The notes: generated by a model not told the origin, from the letters alone. A DNA stretch of 64,000 bases from an uncultured Paraglaciecola sp. (GCF_913020055.1 NZ_CAJWCF010000002.1:47935-111934); one strand, 5' to 3'. Shown: positions 27,919 to 38,768, counted from the first letter of the stretch. Numbers and translations are program-made.

Positions 27919-28242
27919 TTATTCCACAAGCAAGGGTAGCTTGTTTTCAACATCAATCCATTTTTCGGCATCGTCTGGTGCGGTTTTTAGTTCTGTAATA
28001 TTAGGCCATATTTCTGCTAAATCGGCGTTTAATTTAAGATAGTGTTTTTGCTCATCGGGTAAGTCAGTATCTTGATATATGGCTTCTACAGGGCATTCAG
28101 GCACACAAAGTCCGCAGTCAATGCAAATATCTGGATGAATGACTAAAAAGTTCTCACCTTCATAAAAGGCATCGACTGGGCAAACGGGTACACAGTCGGT
28201 AAATTTACATTTGATGCAGCTGTCAGTGACGACAAAGGTCAT
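27919..28242 (-). CDS. fdxA: 7Fe ferredoxin FdxA
   Basis: This low-potential electron carrier has one 3Fe-4S and one 4Fe-4S cluster. The 107 residues begin [20 protein letters not shown] and continue CPVDAFYEG, then [18 protein letters not shown], which is the Azotobacter FdI-type pattern. The acidic C-terminal extension ending [14 protein letters not shown] is typical of proteobacterial FdxA. It is a monocistronic gene divergent from the FAD oxidoreductase at 28456, with which it may or may not work. Confidence 0.95.
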   Translation of the reverse strand: MTFVVTDSCIKCKFTDCVPVCPVDAFYEGENFLVIHPDICIDCGLCVPECPVEAIYQDTDLPDEQKHYLKLNADLAEIWPNITELKTAPDDAEKWIDVENKLPLLVE

Positions 28243-28455
28243 GGTTGTGGGTATCTATGTTTTATCTTTGGCATTACGGGGATCATAAAGTAGCTCAAGA
28301 AAAAAACAAGAACAGTGTTATACCAATTGGTGTTTCATTCAATGTGGAATTTACCTATGTTCTGTATTCTATCTGACATAAAATACCCCAGCTCTCGAAT
28401 TGCAGGGCTTCGCCGAATACCGGTGAGATGTTGATGTTTGATCATTGGAAACCCT

Positions 28456-30072
28456 ATGTTGCGTTTAAACGAAGTAAAATTACCCTTAAATCATGATGAA
28501 GACGCTTTACCCGCCGCTATTTTGCAGAAACTGGGTATTGCCTCAGAAGATATGTTGTCTTTCGAAGTGTTTAAACGTGCTTATGACGCCCGTAACAAAA
28601 CAGATATTTTACTGATTTATACGCTGGATATTGAAGTGCTTAACCAAGATGAGCTGCTAGCTCAGTTTGCCAATGACCCTCATGTTCGCGAAACACCAGA
28701 CATGACTTATCAATTTGTGGCTAAGGCGCCGCAAAATCTTAGCACCCGCCCCGTGGTCATTGGATTGGGGCCATGTGGATTATTTTCTGCCTTAATACTA
28801 GCGCAAATGGGTTTTAAGCCAATAGTGTTAGAGCGGGGTAAAGCAGTACGTGAACGGACCAAAGATGTGTTTGGTTTCTGGCGAAAGAAACCCCTTGATA
28901 CTGAATCAAACGTGCAATTTGGCGAAGGTGGGGCTGGGACCTTTTCTGATGGAAAATTATATAGTCAAATCAAAGATCGCAAACATTATGGGCGTAAGGT
29001 TTTAAATGAATTTGTAGCGGCCGGTGCACCAGATGAAATTTTATATGTGAGCAAGCCGCATATTGGCACTTTTAAATTGGTCAATATGGTAGAGAAAATG
29101 CGCGCGCAAATTACCGAGTTAGGCGGTGAAATTCGATTTAGTACTAGGGTTGATAAAGTCGACATTCAAGACGGACAACTTAAAGGCTTACATTTATCTA
29201 GTGATGAATATTTACCTTGTGAATACGCCATTTTGGCTGTCGGGCATAGCGCTCGGGATACCTTTGAAATGTTATATGAACAAGGTGTATACGTTGAAGC
29301 TAAACCATTTTCAGTGGGCTTTAGAATAGAGCACGAACAATCAATGATTGATGAATGTCGCTTTGGCGATAATGCTGGTAACCCCATTTTAGGCGCTGCG
29401 GATTATAAGTTAGTGCATCACTGTAAAAATGGACGTTCGGTCTACAGTTTTTGTATGTGCCCCGGAGGCACAGTAGTGGCTGCTGCGTCTGAAGCGGGCA
29501 GAGTAGTGACCAATGGCATGAGCCAATATTCCCGTCATGAACGCAATGCGAATAGCGCGATAGTAGTAGGAATAACCCCAGAGAAAGATTACCCAGACCA
29601 TCCATTAGCCGGGATTGCATTGCAACGTAATTTAGAGGAATTGGCTTATAAAGTTGGCGGTGAAAACTACCATGCACCTGCTCAGCTGATTGGCGATTTT
29701 TTACAAGGTAAATCCAGTGAGAAATTAGGTGATGTGAGTGCGTCTTATACACCAGGCATCACTTTGACCGACTTATCCAAAGTAGTGCCAAACTTTGTAA
29801 TTGAAGCTATTCAGGAGGCAATCCCTGCCTTTGACAAAAAAATAAAAGGCTTTGCTAAAGCAGATGGATTGTTGACTGGAGTGGAAACACGTACTTCATC
29901 ACCTATTTGTATTAAGCGTGGTAAAGACTTCAACAGTATCAATACTCATGGTTTATATCCCGCAGGTGAAGGAGCGGGTTATGCCGGTGGAATTTGGTCT
30001 GCTGGTATTGATGGAATAAAAGTTGCTGAGGCGCTAGCGTTAGATATGTTAGCCCGACAACCAATAGACTAA
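28456..30072 (+). CDS. Uncharacterised FAD-dependent dehydrogenase (COG2509 type)
   Basis: The flavoprotein of about 538 residues is conserved in many proteobacteria without a known substrate. An N-terminal lobe (LRLNEVKLPLNHDEDALPAA) is followed by the dinucleotide loop VVIGLGPCGLFSALILAQMG (about 103-122), the segment VQFGEGGAGTFSDGKL, and the C-terminal FAD motif GLYPAGEGAGYAGGIWSAG. The ATG at 28456 follows GGAA with five bases between and matches the usual family start; a TTG at 28438 would add six residues. The rlmF gene follows within 10 bases and may be co-transcribed. Confidence 0.88.
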   Translation: MLRLNEVKLPLNHDEDALPAAILQKLGIASEDMLSFEVFKRAYDARNKTDILLIYTLDIEVLNQDELLAQFANDPHVRETPDMTYQFVAKAPQNLSTRPVVIGLGPCGLFSALILAQMGFKPIVLERGKAVRERTKDVFGFWRKKPLDTESNVQFGEGGAGTFSDGKLYSQIKDRKHYGRKVLNEFVAAGAPDEILYVSKPHIGTFKLVNMVEKMRAQITELGGEIRFSTRVDKVDIQDGQLKGLHLSSDEYLPCEYAILAVGHSARDTFEMLYEQGVYVEAKPFSVGFRIEHEQSMIDECRFGDNAGNPILGAADYKLVHHCKNGRSVYSFCMCPGGTVVAAASEAGRVVTNGMSQYSRHERNANSAIVVGITPEKDYPDHPLAGIALQRNLEELAYKVGGENYHAPAQLIGDFLQGKSSEKLGDVSASYTPGITLTDLSKVVPNFVIEAIQEAIPAFDKKIKGFAKADGLLTGVETRTSSPICIKRGKDFNSINTHGLYPAGEGAGYAGGIWSAGIDGIKVAEALALDMLARQPID

Positions 30073-30081
30073 TGACAGACA

Positions 30082-30993
30082 TTGAAACATTCCAGAAATT
30101 TACATAAAGACAGTTATCCGCTAGCGCAGTTGGTGCAAAGTTATCCTGCATTGCAGATATTCATCTTAACTAAGCCGGATGGTGGGCAAAGCATAGATTT
30201 TGCTAATCCAAATGCTGTAAAGGCGCTTAACGCGGCATTATTGGCGGACTACTATAAAATACAGAATTGGGATATTCCAAAGGGCTATTTATGCCCACCC
30301 GTGCCAGGTAGAGCCGATTACGTACATTATTTGGCTGACCTACTAGCAGAAGATAATAGCGCAGTGGTACCTATTGGAAAGTCAATAAGAGGCTTAGATA
30401 TTGGTACTGGGGCCAATGTTATTTATCCAATTATTGCCAATCGCTCCTATGGTTGGAAAATGGTGGGTACGGATATTGATCCTATTTCGACTAAATCGGC
30501 CAGTACTATCATTGACCTAAACCCAGTTTTAACCGGTAACATTGATATTAGGCTGCAACAAAACCAGCAGCATATTTTCACTGGTGTAGTAAAGGCCGAT
30601 GAGCAGTTTGCATTTTGTATGTGTAATCCGCCTTTTCATCAATCAGCTGAGCAGGCTAAAGCTGGTTCACAACGTAAAGTTAAGAACCTTGCCAAGAACA
30701 AGTCAAAACGAGGTTCACAGCAATCGCCACCTTCGCCAAATACAACTCTCAATTTTGCAGGGCAGTCGAATGAACTGTGGTGTGAAGGTGGCGAGTTGAA
30801 ATTTATTCAGCTAATGATCCTTGAAAGCAAAGAATATGCCCATCAAATCACATGGTTTAGCAGCTTGATTTCTAAAAAAGACAATCTAACGCAAATTTAT
30901 AAAAGTTTGCGTAAACAAGGTGTGACTGATGTCAAAACTGTCGAGATGGCACAAGGGCAAAAAGTCAGCCGTTTTGTGGCGTGGCGTTTTTAA
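30082..30993 (+). CDS. rlmF: 23S rRNA (adenine-1618-N6)-methyltransferase
   Basis: RlmF methylates A1618 of 23S rRNA with S-adenosylmethionine. The 303 residues show SIDFANPNAVKALNAALL, IPKGYLCPPVPGRADYVHYL, the SAM loop RGLDIGTGANVIYPIIA and the catalytic MCNPPFHQSAEQA (NPPF). The variable basic insert with KSKRGSQQSPPSP and the NELWCEGGELKFI block are also family features. The only usable start is a TTG at 30082 without a clear ribosome-binding site; the frame is closed upstream by a TGA at 30073. Translation may depend on coupling to the gene before it. Confidence 0.93.
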   Translation: MKHSRNLHKDSYPLAQLVQSYPALQIFILTKPDGGQSIDFANPNAVKALNAALLADYYKIQNWDIPKGYLCPPVPGRADYVHYLADLLAEDNSAVVPIGKSIRGLDIGTGANVIYPIIANRSYGWKMVGTDIDPISTKSASTIIDLNPVLTGNIDIRLQQNQQHIFTGVVKADEQFAFCMCNPPFHQSAEQAKAGSQRKVKNLAKNKSKRGSQQSPPSPNTTLNFAGQSNELWCEGGELKFIQLMILESKEYAHQITWFSSLISKKDNLTQIYKSLRKQGVTDVKTVEMAQGQKVSRFVAWRF

Positions 30994-31022
30994 ACAAAAT
31001 TTAGCAGGAGACAGGGCTAAAA

Positions 31023-31586
31023 ATGAGTGATTTAACTGAAAAACAAAAAATGCTACAAGGTCTTGAGTATTTCCCTAGTGATAAGACATTACAGAAAGAC
31101 AGAGCTAATGCTAAAAGGCTTTGTCAGCAGTTTAACCAATTTGATATTGATAATAGAAAGGGCAGTCGAAAAATCATTAAAGCATTATTCGGCCACTGCG
31201 CTGGCGCTTGGATAGAGCCCAATTTTTATTGTGATTATGGTTACAATATTTCTGCTGGTAAGAATTTTTATGCCAATCATGGTTTAGTCATATTAGATGC
31301 TGCACCTGTCACTTTTGGTGATGATGTCATGCTCGCGCCCGGTGTGATGATTTCAACATCCACTCACCCATTGAATGCGGTCAAACGTAACAAAGGTATT
31401 GAAACTGCTAAACCAATCAATATAGGAAATAGTGTTTGGATTGGCATGGGCGCTAAAATATTAGAAAGTGTGAATATTGGTGACAATGCAGTGATTGCTG
31501 CAGGTTCGGTGGTGAATAAAGATGTTCCAACTAATACGGTAGTGGCAGGTGTACCAGCCAAAGTAATAAAAACCATCTTGAATTAA
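31023..31586 (+). CDS. Maltose/galactoside O-acetyltransferase family protein
   Basis: The 187-residue left-handed beta-helix acetyltransferase uses acetyl-CoA. The N-terminal Mac domain (about 5-60, [20 protein letters not shown]) precedes hexapeptide repeats. The catalytic His lies in [20 protein letters not shown], and [29 protein letters not shown] and [19 protein letters not shown] follow. It belongs with Maa, LacA and NodL; the sugar acceptor is unknown. It follows rlmF by about 30 bases. Its 3' end overlaps the convergent CPBP gene by four bases. Confidence 0.9.
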   Translation: MSDLTEKQKMLQGLEYFPSDKTLQKDRANAKRLCQQFNQFDIDNRKGSRKIIKALFGHCAGAWIEPNFYCDYGYNISAGKNFYANHGLVILDAAPVTFGDDVMLAPGVMISTSTHPLNAVKRNKGIETAKPINIGNSVWIGMGAKILESVNIGDNAVIAAGSVVNKDVPTNTVVAGVPAKVIKTILN

Positions 31587-32461
31587 GTAAGGTTAAAGGG
31601 ATAAGTAAATAAACTGAAGTGCAGCAAATTGAAAATAAAATGAACGGATATTGAAACATATATATTTTTTGTTTTGTAATAACTAAAAGCATAAGCAACG
31701 CCCATTATTGAGGCAATAATAGTGTAGGTTTGACCTCCAGGAAAATGAGCCAGACCAAACAAAACGCCGGACAGTAGAATACTGACATATTGCCAATATG
31801 TTTTGGCACTGAGCTGCTGAATTCTCTGCTGCACAAAACCGCGAAAAAAAGCTTCTTCTACAAAACAGGTAAAGAATAAATTGGTAATCATCCAGCCTAG
31901 CAAAATGCTAGAAATTTTAGGATCGTAGCTGATTAACCCAGAATATAAGCCCAAACCAAAACTCAAAACCAAACAAACTGATACTACCCCCAATACGACT
32001 AGCCCCTTTTTTAGGCTAAATGATTTTGCCTGAGGCACGACAAAAGCCAACAATAAAACGCCAAGGAGCGCTTTATCTATATTTAGGTATTTTGTGTATT
32101 GAGGAGCATTTTCGCTGACAGGGAAGTTATCGATTAAAATAGGATTATTAAAGCCAGGTACAAGATGTAAAAGTATCAACACAGAACTGATGAAAATAAC
32201 GCATCCGTTAAAGAACGTTAGTTTTTTGTCTTGGTTATATTTGAAATAATAAGCACTTAAACACAAGATCAAAACACAAGGCACGGCACTTAGATTGAGT
32301 AAATCTATACTTAGCCCTACCAACACTGTCAGTGTTATTAAGCTAAGTATGATTCTATTTGAAGCATATCGTCCAGCAATGAGTGCTAATAAAACAAGCA
32401 AAAAAATAGCGCCTGTTCCAAGATTGAAGGTCATGCTAAACAATTCAAAAGTTTGTTGCAT
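31583..32461 (-). CDS. CPBP-family intramembrane metalloprotease
   Basis: The 292-residue protein has about eight membrane helices and the Abi/CPBP motifs: [13 protein letters not shown] (the EExxxR motif, about residue 203), FGLAHFPGG (FxxxH) and [11 protein letters not shown] (HxxxN). These motifs form the intramembrane active site of Rce1-like proteases. Bacterial members act in peptide maturation, immunity or regulation; nothing nearby shows a substrate such as a bacteriocin gene. It ends four bases inside the convergent acetyltransferase gene. Confidence 0.88.
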   Translation of the reverse strand: MQQTFELFSMTFNLGTGAIFLLVLLALIAGRYASNRIILSLITLTVLVGLSIDLLNLSAVPCVLILCLSAYYFKYNQDKKLTFFNGCVIFISSVLILLHLVPGFNNPILIDNFPVSENAPQYTKYLNIDKALLGVLLLAFVVPQAKSFSLKKGLVVLGVVSVCLVLSFGLGLYSGLISYDPKISSILLGWMITNLFFTCFVEEAFFRGFVQQRIQQLSAKTYWQYVSILLSGVLFGLAHFPGGQTYTIIASIMGVAYAFSYYKTKNIYVSISVHFIFNLLHFSLFTYPFNLT

Positions 32462-32838
32462 AAGGATTTAAATTACCTTTTGGCTAGACCTATGCTTTTG
32501 CTAAAGCATGACTTAATCCATTAAATGCCCATCTTTAATTGAATTTCAATAATGAGCAACCAAATTGTTGCATGTCGAGCGATGTATATCCGTTGTAATA
32601 ATACCTTAAAATAGAGGTGTTTAGACTGAAAAATGAACACTCAGTGCGCTAACACCAATTAAAACTTGTCGTTGAAATTAATTACTGTTAAAAAGTCAAT
32701 CTTGTTTGTAAAAATAATAAAGTTTAAGCTGTATTGAAAACGTTACACTTTATTGTGAGTAGAGAGATATCATGAGCATTGGGTTACAATAGAGTGTAAT
32801 CGAATGCCAAATTTACGTTTATTTAAAAGAGTCAAATC
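32462..32838. promoter_or_regulatory. Upstream region of aroF with a TTACA-N6-TGTAA dyad
   Basis: These 377 bases hold no gene. A dyad TTACA-ATAGAG-TGTAA at 32784-32799 lies 40 bases before the aroF start and could bind a regulator. Its half-sites are in the opposite order to the E. coli TyrR box TGTAAA-N6-TTTACA, so TyrR control is not shown. The promoters of aroF and the divergent CPBP gene must lie here. Confidence 0.4.
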
Positions 32839-33933
32839 ATGTTACGTGACAGCATCAACAACATTAATATTTCTTCAGAGAAAGTATTAGTAACACCTCA
32901 AGCATTAAAATCTGAATTACCAGTTAGTGATGCTTCTTTAAAAATCATTCAATCATCAAGACAAGTCATTAGCGATATTTTACATCGCAAAGATCATCGG
33001 TTTTTATTGATATGTGGTCCTTGCTCAATACATGATATTGAAGCGGCAAAAGAATATGCAATTAAGCTCAAAGAGTTGCATGAAAGCTGCAAGGATACTT
33101 TGTACATTGTGATGCGTGTGTACTTTGAAAAACCTCGTACTACTGTAGGTTGGAAAGGGTTGATCAACGATCCACACATTAACGATACCTTTGATATTGA
33201 AACAGGGTTACGTAAAGCCAGAGAGTTACTGATTTGGTTAGCAGAGTTAGAGTTACCCGTGGCTACTGAAGCTCTTGATCCAATTAGTCCACAATATTTA
33301 GCTGAGTTATTTAGTTGGTCTGCGATAGGTGCTCGTACTTCTGAATCTCAAACCCACAGAGAAATGGCCAGTGGCTTGTCTATGCCTGTAGGTTTCAAAA
33401 ACGGTACTGATGGGAGTTTGGGTATCGCTATCAATGCGCTGCAATCTGCCGCGTCGGGTCATAGTTTTATGGGGATTAATGGCAATGGGCAAGTAAGCGT
33501 CATTTCTACCCAAGGTAACCCAGATGGGCATATCATTTTACGTGGTGGTAAACAGCCAAACTATGACTCTGTATGCGTCGCCGACTGTGAAGCCGAATTG
33601 GACAAAGCCAATTTGAGCGCAGGTTTAGTAATTGATTGCAGTCATGCAAACTCAAGCAAAGACTTTCGCAGACAGCCTTTGGTGGCGAAGAATGTGGTCA
33701 ATCAAATCCTTGAAGGTAATCAATCCGTTATTGGTATCATGTTGGAAAGTCATTTGAATCATGGTAATCAAAGTAGTTCGGGGAAAACGCCTGCAGATTT
33801 AGAATACGGCGTATCGATTACTGATGGCTGCATTAATTGGCAATCCACAGAAGATTTGATTAATCATATGCGAGATAAGTTGATAACTGTGTTACCTATG
33901 CGGTTAAATAAGCGTAATGACGCAGAAGACTAG
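32839..33933 (+). CDS. aroF: 3-deoxy-7-phosphoheptulonate synthase (AroF type)
   Basis: The enzyme condenses phosphoenolpyruvate and erythrose-4-phosphate to DAHP, the first step of the shikimate pathway. The 364 residues show class I DAHP synthase motifs: LLICGPCSIHDIEAAKEYA, MRVYFEKPRTTVGWKGLIND, ARTSESQTHREMASGLSMPV, GFKNGTDG, ILRGGKQPNYDS and IDCSHANSSKDF. The operon with tyrA identifies it as the probably tyrosine-regulated isozyme, as in E. coli aroF-tyrA; the feedback specificity itself is inferred. The coding end and the tyrA start are 7 bases apart. Confidence 0.94.
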   Translation: MLRDSINNINISSEKVLVTPQALKSELPVSDASLKIIQSSRQVISDILHRKDHRFLLICGPCSIHDIEAAKEYAIKLKELHESCKDTLYIVMRVYFEKPRTTVGWKGLINDPHINDTFDIETGLRKARELLIWLAELELPVATEALDPISPQYLAELFSWSAIGARTSESQTHREMASGLSMPVGFKNGTDGSLGIAINALQSAASGHSFMGINGNGQVSVISTQGNPDGHIILRGGKQPNYDSVCVADCEAELDKANLSAGLVIDCSHANSSKDFRRQPLVAKNVVNQILEGNQSVIGIMLESHLNHGNQSSSGKTPADLEYGVSITDGCINWQSTEDLINHMRDKLITVLPMRLNKRNDAED

Positions 33934-33940
33934 GAAAATT

Positions 33941-35083
33941 ATGCCCGTATCACCCGATGAACTTAATCAACTCAGGCAACAAATCGATGGAATTGATAGC
34001 CAGTTAGTTGAGTTATTGGCGAGGCGGGCCGAAATAACCGCTAAAGTCGGACAATATAAGAGCCAAGTCGGTCTACCAATTTACGTCCCTGAGCGAGAAA
34101 CTGAACTGATTGCTAAAAGGCGAGCAGAGGCAGAACAACAAAATGTATCTCCGGTATTAGTTGAAGATTTGTTGCGTAGGATCATGCGAGAGTCTTATCA
34201 CACGCAGAATGTAGATTATTTATGTACTAATCCACAGATTAAAAAAATCGTAGTGATAGGCGGGGCGGGTGCATTAGGAAGTATTTTTGTTGATATGTTT
34301 AAGCGCAGCGGTTATTCAGTCGAATTGCTTGAACAAAACGATTGGCCTAATGCAGATGGTATTCTGAATGATGCCGGCTTAGTGTTAGTCGCCGTTCCTA
34401 TTAAGTTAACCGAAAGTATTATCTCTAGACTGAAAAACTTACCTGTAGACTGTGTTTTAGTCGATATAACCAGCACAAAACAAAAACCATTGGCTGCCAT
34501 GATGGCTGCACATAAAGGGCCAGTATTGGGTCTTCATCCTATGTTTGGTCCTGATGTGTCTAGTATGGTTAAACAGGTAGTAGTGGTATGTCATGGGCGT
34601 CATGCTCAGCAATATGAATGGTTATTACAGCAAATTCGTATCTGGGGGGCTATTTTACAGCAGACCACGGCGAAAGAGCATGATGATGCCATGGTATTTA
34701 TTCAGGTAATGCGGCATTTTTGTAGTTTTGTATTTGGTTCACATTTAGCCAGCGAAAATCCTAATCTAAAACAATTAATTTCACTTAGTTCACCTATTTA
34801 CCGTTTAGAGCTGGCAATGGTTGGTCGATTATTTGCTCAAGACCCAGCGTTGTACGCTGATATCATTTTTGATAATAAAGATAGTGTTGCCTTATTATCT
34901 GAGTTTAGTGTAAAATTTAATCAAGCACTCGCCTTAGTAGAAAGCAACAACAAAGACGAGTTTATAAAGCAGTTTTTTAAAATTGGCTCTTGGTTTGGTG
35001 ATTATTCTAAACAATGCTTAGTCGATAGCAAAAAGCTTTTACTTAAAGCGAATGATGATCGCTCTTTAAGTGGGGATTGTTGA
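33941..35083 (+). CDS. tyrA: Bifunctional chorismate mutase/prephenate dehydrogenase (T-protein)
   Basis: TyrA converts chorismate to prephenate and then, with NAD+, to 4-hydroxyphenylpyruvate for tyrosine. The AroQ mutase domain occupies about 1-90 (LNQLRQQIDGIDSQLVELLA, GLPIYVPERETELI, LLRRIMRESYHTQN). The dehydrogenase domain starts with the NAD loop VVIGGAGALGSIFVDMF and includes LGLHPMFGPDVSSMVKQVV. The length, 380 residues, fits E. coli TyrA. The ATG at 33941 follows AGGA at 33932-33935; an earlier ATG at 33917 lies inside aroF and lacks a site. Confidence 0.95.
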   Translation: MPVSPDELNQLRQQIDGIDSQLVELLARRAEITAKVGQYKSQVGLPIYVPERETELIAKRRAEAEQQNVSPVLVEDLLRRIMRESYHTQNVDYLCTNPQIKKIVVIGGAGALGSIFVDMFKRSGYSVELLEQNDWPNADGILNDAGLVLVAVPIKLTESIISRLKNLPVDCVLVDITSTKQKPLAAMMAAHKGPVLGLHPMFGPDVSSMVKQVVVVCHGRHAQQYEWLLQQIRIWGAILQQTTAKEHDDAMVFIQVMRHFCSFVFGSHLASENPNLKQLISLSSPIYRLELAMVGRLFAQDPALYADIIFDNKDSVALLSEFSVKFNQALALVESNNKDEFIKQFFKIGSWFGDYSKQCLVDSKKLLLKANDDRSLSGDC

Positions 35084-35178
35084 TTTATTGAATAAAGATT
35101 TTTGAACTATTTGATTATTGTTAGCGTATATCAGGCTTTTGTAAAGAGACATGTGGCCAAACAATTTAAGGATCATTA

Positions 35179-37500
35179 ATGACATTAAAAGCACGCCTAC
35201 TCATAACTGTTTTAACTATATTATCATTTGCAATTGTAATTATGGGAGTAGTGGCGGTGCGGGTTGCAGTAAGCGAATCCAATAAGGCTCTTACTGAATC
35301 TGTTGAAAAAAGACTGATTTCTCAGAATGTACAAACTGGAGAGGCCCTCGAAGAATATTTTGATTTCATTACCTCACAAATTCTAACAAAATCGGTTGAT
35401 TTGTCTGTAGTTGAAGCCTCTCAGCAACTTATCCCCGCTTTTAATCAATATGTTAGCCAGCGCGGCAAAAATAATGCAGCGCAGCAGAATCAATTAGACT
35501 CTTATTATTCCTCAGATTTTTCCCAACAATATAATAGTATTAATTCAGTATCGATATCAAACGCAGCTAATGCGTTAAATGGATTAACTGATACCGCACT
35601 CGCCTTGCAATACGATTTCATAGCAGGTTCATCTCAACCTTTAGGTCAAAAGGATGGGCTGACAAATCTCAGTAATAGTTCGACTTACGCGGCGTTACAC
35701 AAGCGGTATCATCCTAGTTTGCGCCATTTTTTGCAGGAGTTTGGTTTTTACGATATTTTTATAGTCGATATTAACAACGGTAATATTATCTATAGTGTGT
35801 TTAAAGAATTAGATTTTGCTACCAGTATCTCAACTGGCCCTTATGCAAAATCAGGCATTGGTGAAGTGTTTACAGCTGCTAGTAATGCTACAGATCAAGA
35901 TCAAGTCTTTTTTAGTCAGTTCGAAAAGTATCGCCCTTCTTATGATGCACTTGCTGGTTTCGCTTCCTCGCCTATTTATTCAAATGGACAACCCATTGCG
36001 GTACTCATTTTTCAAATGCCAATGGACCGAATAAATAGCATTCTGACCCATGGTGAAAAATGGTCTTCAAAGGGATTCGGCGACTCTGGCGAGACGTATT
36101 TAGTCAACAATAACAATGTATTATTAAACGAAAGTCGTTTTTTTGTGGAAGATAAGCCTAATTATTTGAACGCAATAAAGAGCAAATATCCTAGTCAAGC
36201 TAAAGAAATAGGTTTGAAAAATACCTCGGTCGGTATTCAACCTGTAGAGTCCGATGCCGCTAATAGAGCATTTCGAGGAGAGTCTGGATTCGAAAGAATT
36301 TTTGATTACAGAGATGTAGAAGTGTTCTCTGCATATTCGCCGTTAAAAATTGGAGCATTCAATTATGCGTTGATGGCTGAAATTGATGTAGAAGAGGCCT
36401 TAAGGCCGGCAGATAAGATAAGAAGTAATTTAATCACATCAACCTTGATTGAGGCGTTTATAATCATTGGTGTGTCTTTTGTATTGGTATTGATTTTTGC
36501 TTCATGGCTCGTGCGTCCACTTAATCGGTTAGGTAGGATATGTGAAGAGTTATCAGAAGGTGAAGGTGATTTAACAATTCAAATTAAACCACATGGTATA
36601 CCTGAAATAGATAGGATAACTATAGGTTTTAATGTTTTTATTAGTCAAATTCGGGACATTATTGCGCAGGTTAAAATTGATGCTGATAGTTTATCATCCG
36701 CGTCTCAAAAGCTGAGTATTATTACTTTAGATAGTGCCCAAAAAACTTCAGAGCAACGTGACCAAACTCATATGGTATCTACTGCCATGGAACAATTGTC
36801 TTCTGCTGTTGCAGATGTCAGTAAATCAACCCAAAAAACTAGTATTCAAAGTATCCAAGCCCAGACTAGGTTAAACGAAAATATTGAAAGGACTAGGTTA
36901 GTAGAAAACAACATTACACAGTTGGTTAATTTAATTGATGATTCGGGCCAACTAATCCTAAGTTTGAAAGATGAAGTTAATCAAATAACTACGGTATTGA
37001 ATGTCATTACTAGTATTGCCGATCAGACTAATTTATTGGCACTAAATGCTGCAATTGAAGCCGCTAGGGCAGGAGAGGCTGGTAGAGGTTTCTCTGTGGT
37101 AGCTGACGAGGTTAGAGCACTTGCTACTCGATCTCAACAAAGCACTGTTGAAATATCTAAGTTAATTGATGTTATGAACCAATCTGCAATTAAATCAGTT
37201 AACTCTATGGAACATGCTAGCTCTACAGCTGATGAAGGAAAAAGCTTGGTGGATTTAGTTACACTTGCAATGGATGAGTTATCCGAGAGTTTTAAACAAG
37301 TATTGCAGTTAACTGAGACAATAGCTGCTGCAACAGAAGAACAAAATCAAGCTACTAATTCAGTCGCCATTAGTGTTAAAAGTATAAGTAAGTTAGCCGG
37401 TAATGTTGAACAAGGGTCTAAACAAACCAGCGCTTCTGCAGAAAACCTTGCAGAAATATCTGCGCGAACCAATGGGTTAGTAGAACGTTTTAAGGTGTAG
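35179..37500 (+). CDS. Methyl-accepting chemotaxis protein
   Basis: The 773-residue inner-membrane chemoreceptor couples an external signal to the CheA kinase. It has a first helix (about 7-29), a large periplasmic region of about 385 residues that resembles Cache-type sensors, a second helix (about 419-441), a HAMP domain ([20 protein letters not shown]) and the cytoplasmic coiled-coil with the highly conserved tip [20 protein letters not shown] (about 613-632). The ligand is unknown. The periplasmic part is long compared with simple four-helix receptors, so two Cache modules may be present. It ends before a terminator shared with pheA. Confidence 0.93.
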   Translation: MTLKARLLITVLTILSFAIVIMGVVAVRVAVSESNKALTESVEKRLISQNVQTGEALEEYFDFITSQILTKSVDLSVVEASQQLIPAFNQYVSQRGKNNAAQQNQLDSYYSSDFSQQYNSINSVSISNAANALNGLTDTALALQYDFIAGSSQPLGQKDGLTNLSNSSTYAALHKRYHPSLRHFLQEFGFYDIFIVDINNGNIIYSVFKELDFATSISTGPYAKSGIGEVFTAASNATDQDQVFFSQFEKYRPSYDALAGFASSPIYSNGQPIAVLIFQMPMDRINSILTHGEKWSSKGFGDSGETYLVNNNNVLLNESRFFVEDKPNYLNAIKSKYPSQAKEIGLKNTSVGIQPVESDAANRAFRGESGFERIFDYRDVEVFSAYSPLKIGAFNYALMAEIDVEEALRPADKIRSNLITSTLIEAFIIIGVSFVLVLIFASWLVRPLNRLGRICEELSEGEGDLTIQIKPHGIPEIDRITIGFNVFISQIRDIIAQVKIDADSLSSASQKLSIITLDSAQKTSEQRDQTHMVSTAMEQLSSAVADVSKSTQKTSIQSIQAQTRLNENIERTRLVENNITQLVNLIDDSGQLILSLKDEVNQITTVLNVITSIADQTNLLALNAAIEAARAGEAGRGFSVVADEVRALATRSQQSTVEISKLIDVMNQSAIKSVNSMEHASSTADEGKSLVDLVTLAMDELSESFKQVLQLTETIAAATEEQNQATNSVAISVKSISKLAGNVEQGSKQTSASAENLAEISARTNGLVERFKV

Positions 37501-37514
37501 CCTGAATTGACATT

Positions 37515-37546
37515 AAAAATGGGCTAGTTTTCACTGGCCCATTTTT
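37515..37546. terminator. Bidirectional terminator between the chemoreceptor gene and pheA
   Basis: AAAAATGGGC at 37515-37524 pairs with GCCCATTTTT at 37537-37546, giving T runs on both strands. The genes on either side converge. Confidence 0.85.
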
Positions 37547-37570
37547 GCTATTTACATACCTCACCGGTTT

Positions 37571-38749
37571 TTATTCCGCTAAAGCACTCACCGCAGCTAC
37601 TTTTGTAGGGTTTATCTCTTCACTTGGATAACAGCCTAAAACTTTAAAGTAGCGCGTCATGGCCCGCAATTCTTCTAGTGTTTGCTGCATAGGTCCATCT
37701 TGTACATTTCCCTCTACATCAAGATAAAACATTTCTTCCCAAGGGTTACCAGTAATAGGTCTAGACTCGAGTTTTGTCATATTGATTTTGTTGTCACGTA
37801 ACACCATGAGCGCTTCTACTAAGGCTCCAGATTTTTGTATAGTAGACATTACCAATGTTGTTTTTGCGGGCACTTGCAATGGCACGTTGACAGGCTTACG
37901 AGCCACTACAAAGAAACGACTATGATTTTCTTTTTGGTTGGCTAAGTTTGACTTAATTGCATGTAAACCATATAAACTCCCACCCGTTTCACTACCCATT
38001 GCAGCAATATTATCTGTATTGAGTTCGGCCACTTTTAACATAGCCGCAGAGGTGCTATCACAGGGCTTAACTTCAACATTACCTAGTTCCGCAAGGAAGT
38101 GACTACACTGAGCAAAAACCTGGGGGTGGGCGTATAAGGTTTTAATTTTGCTGACATCGGTTTCTTGACTAACTAATAAGGCATGTTTGATTGGATAGGT
38201 GAGTTCACCAACGATAGAGAGCTTAGTATGTTGTAGTTCATCGTATACTTCATTGATACTACCTGAAGACGTATTTTCGATAGGTAAAACTGCATAGTCA
38301 GCTTGGTTGGTTTCTACTTTTTGGATGATTTCTAAAAAGCTTTGGCAACCTAATTCGAGTAGTTCACCGGGACGCCTAGAAAAATACTTTTTTGTGGCTA
38401 AATAACTGTAAGAACCTTTGTCACCCAAAAAAGCCACACGATTTAATGGCAAGCTACTGCCTGGATTGGCTCGTGCAGCTAACAATGCTTGTTGGTTTAA
38501 TACAGAATCTTCAATAATGACATGAAATAACTGCGTGACATAGTGAGCATCTAACCCCTGTTTTATACCTTCTTTTATCAACCTAACCAATAATTGTTCT
38601 TCGCGTTTTTGATCGCGAACAGAAATTTGATGTTTGATTTTTGTTTCAGCGACTTGATTCGTATATTGCTGTCTTTTGGCTAAAAAAGTCAGTAGTTGAG
38701 TGTCAAGTTCAGTGATTTTGACTCTAAGTTCTTCTAGTTCTGATGACAT
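37571..38749 (-). CDS. pheA: Bifunctional chorismate mutase/prephenate dehydratase (P-protein)
   Basis: PheA makes phenylpyruvate from chorismate through prephenate for phenylalanine. The domains are an AroQ mutase (about 1-90, ELEELRVKITELDTQLLTFL), a dehydratase (VAFLGDKGSYSYLATKKYF, VLPIENTSSGSINEVYDEL, AAMGSETGG) and a C-terminal ACT domain with ESRPITGNPWEEMFYLDVEG, the phenylalanine feedback site. The ATG at 38749 is preferred to a GTG at 38758 because GGA lies at normal spacing before it. A sigma-70 promoter (38857-38885) and a terminator hairpin in the leader (38769-38795) suggest attenuation control. The aroF-tyrA pair lies nearby. Confidence 0.95.
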   Translation of the reverse strand: MSSELEELRVKITELDTQLLTFLAKRQQYTNQVAETKIKHQISVRDQKREEQLLVRLIKEGIKQGLDAHYVTQLFHVIIEDSVLNQQALLAARANPGSSLPLNRVAFLGDKGSYSYLATKKYFSRRPGELLELGCQSFLEIIQKVETNQADYAVLPIENTSSGSINEVYDELQHTKLSIVGELTYPIKHALLVSQETDVSKIKTLYAHPQVFAQCSHFLAELGNVEVKPCDSTSAAMLKVAELNTDNIAAMGSETGGSLYGLHAIKSNLANQKENHSRFFVVARKPVNVPLQVPAKTTLVMSTIQKSGALVEALMVLRDNKINMTKLESRPITGNPWEEMFYLDVEGNVQDGPMQQTLEELRAMTRYFKVLGCYPSEEINPTKVAAVSALAE

Positions 38750-38768
38750 GATATCCACTTGTTATTTC

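Noticed and set aside
32700..32838. TyrR boxes upstream of aroF
   Set aside because: TGTAA and TTTAC half-sites occur but not at the six-base spacing of TGTAAA-N6-TTTACA.
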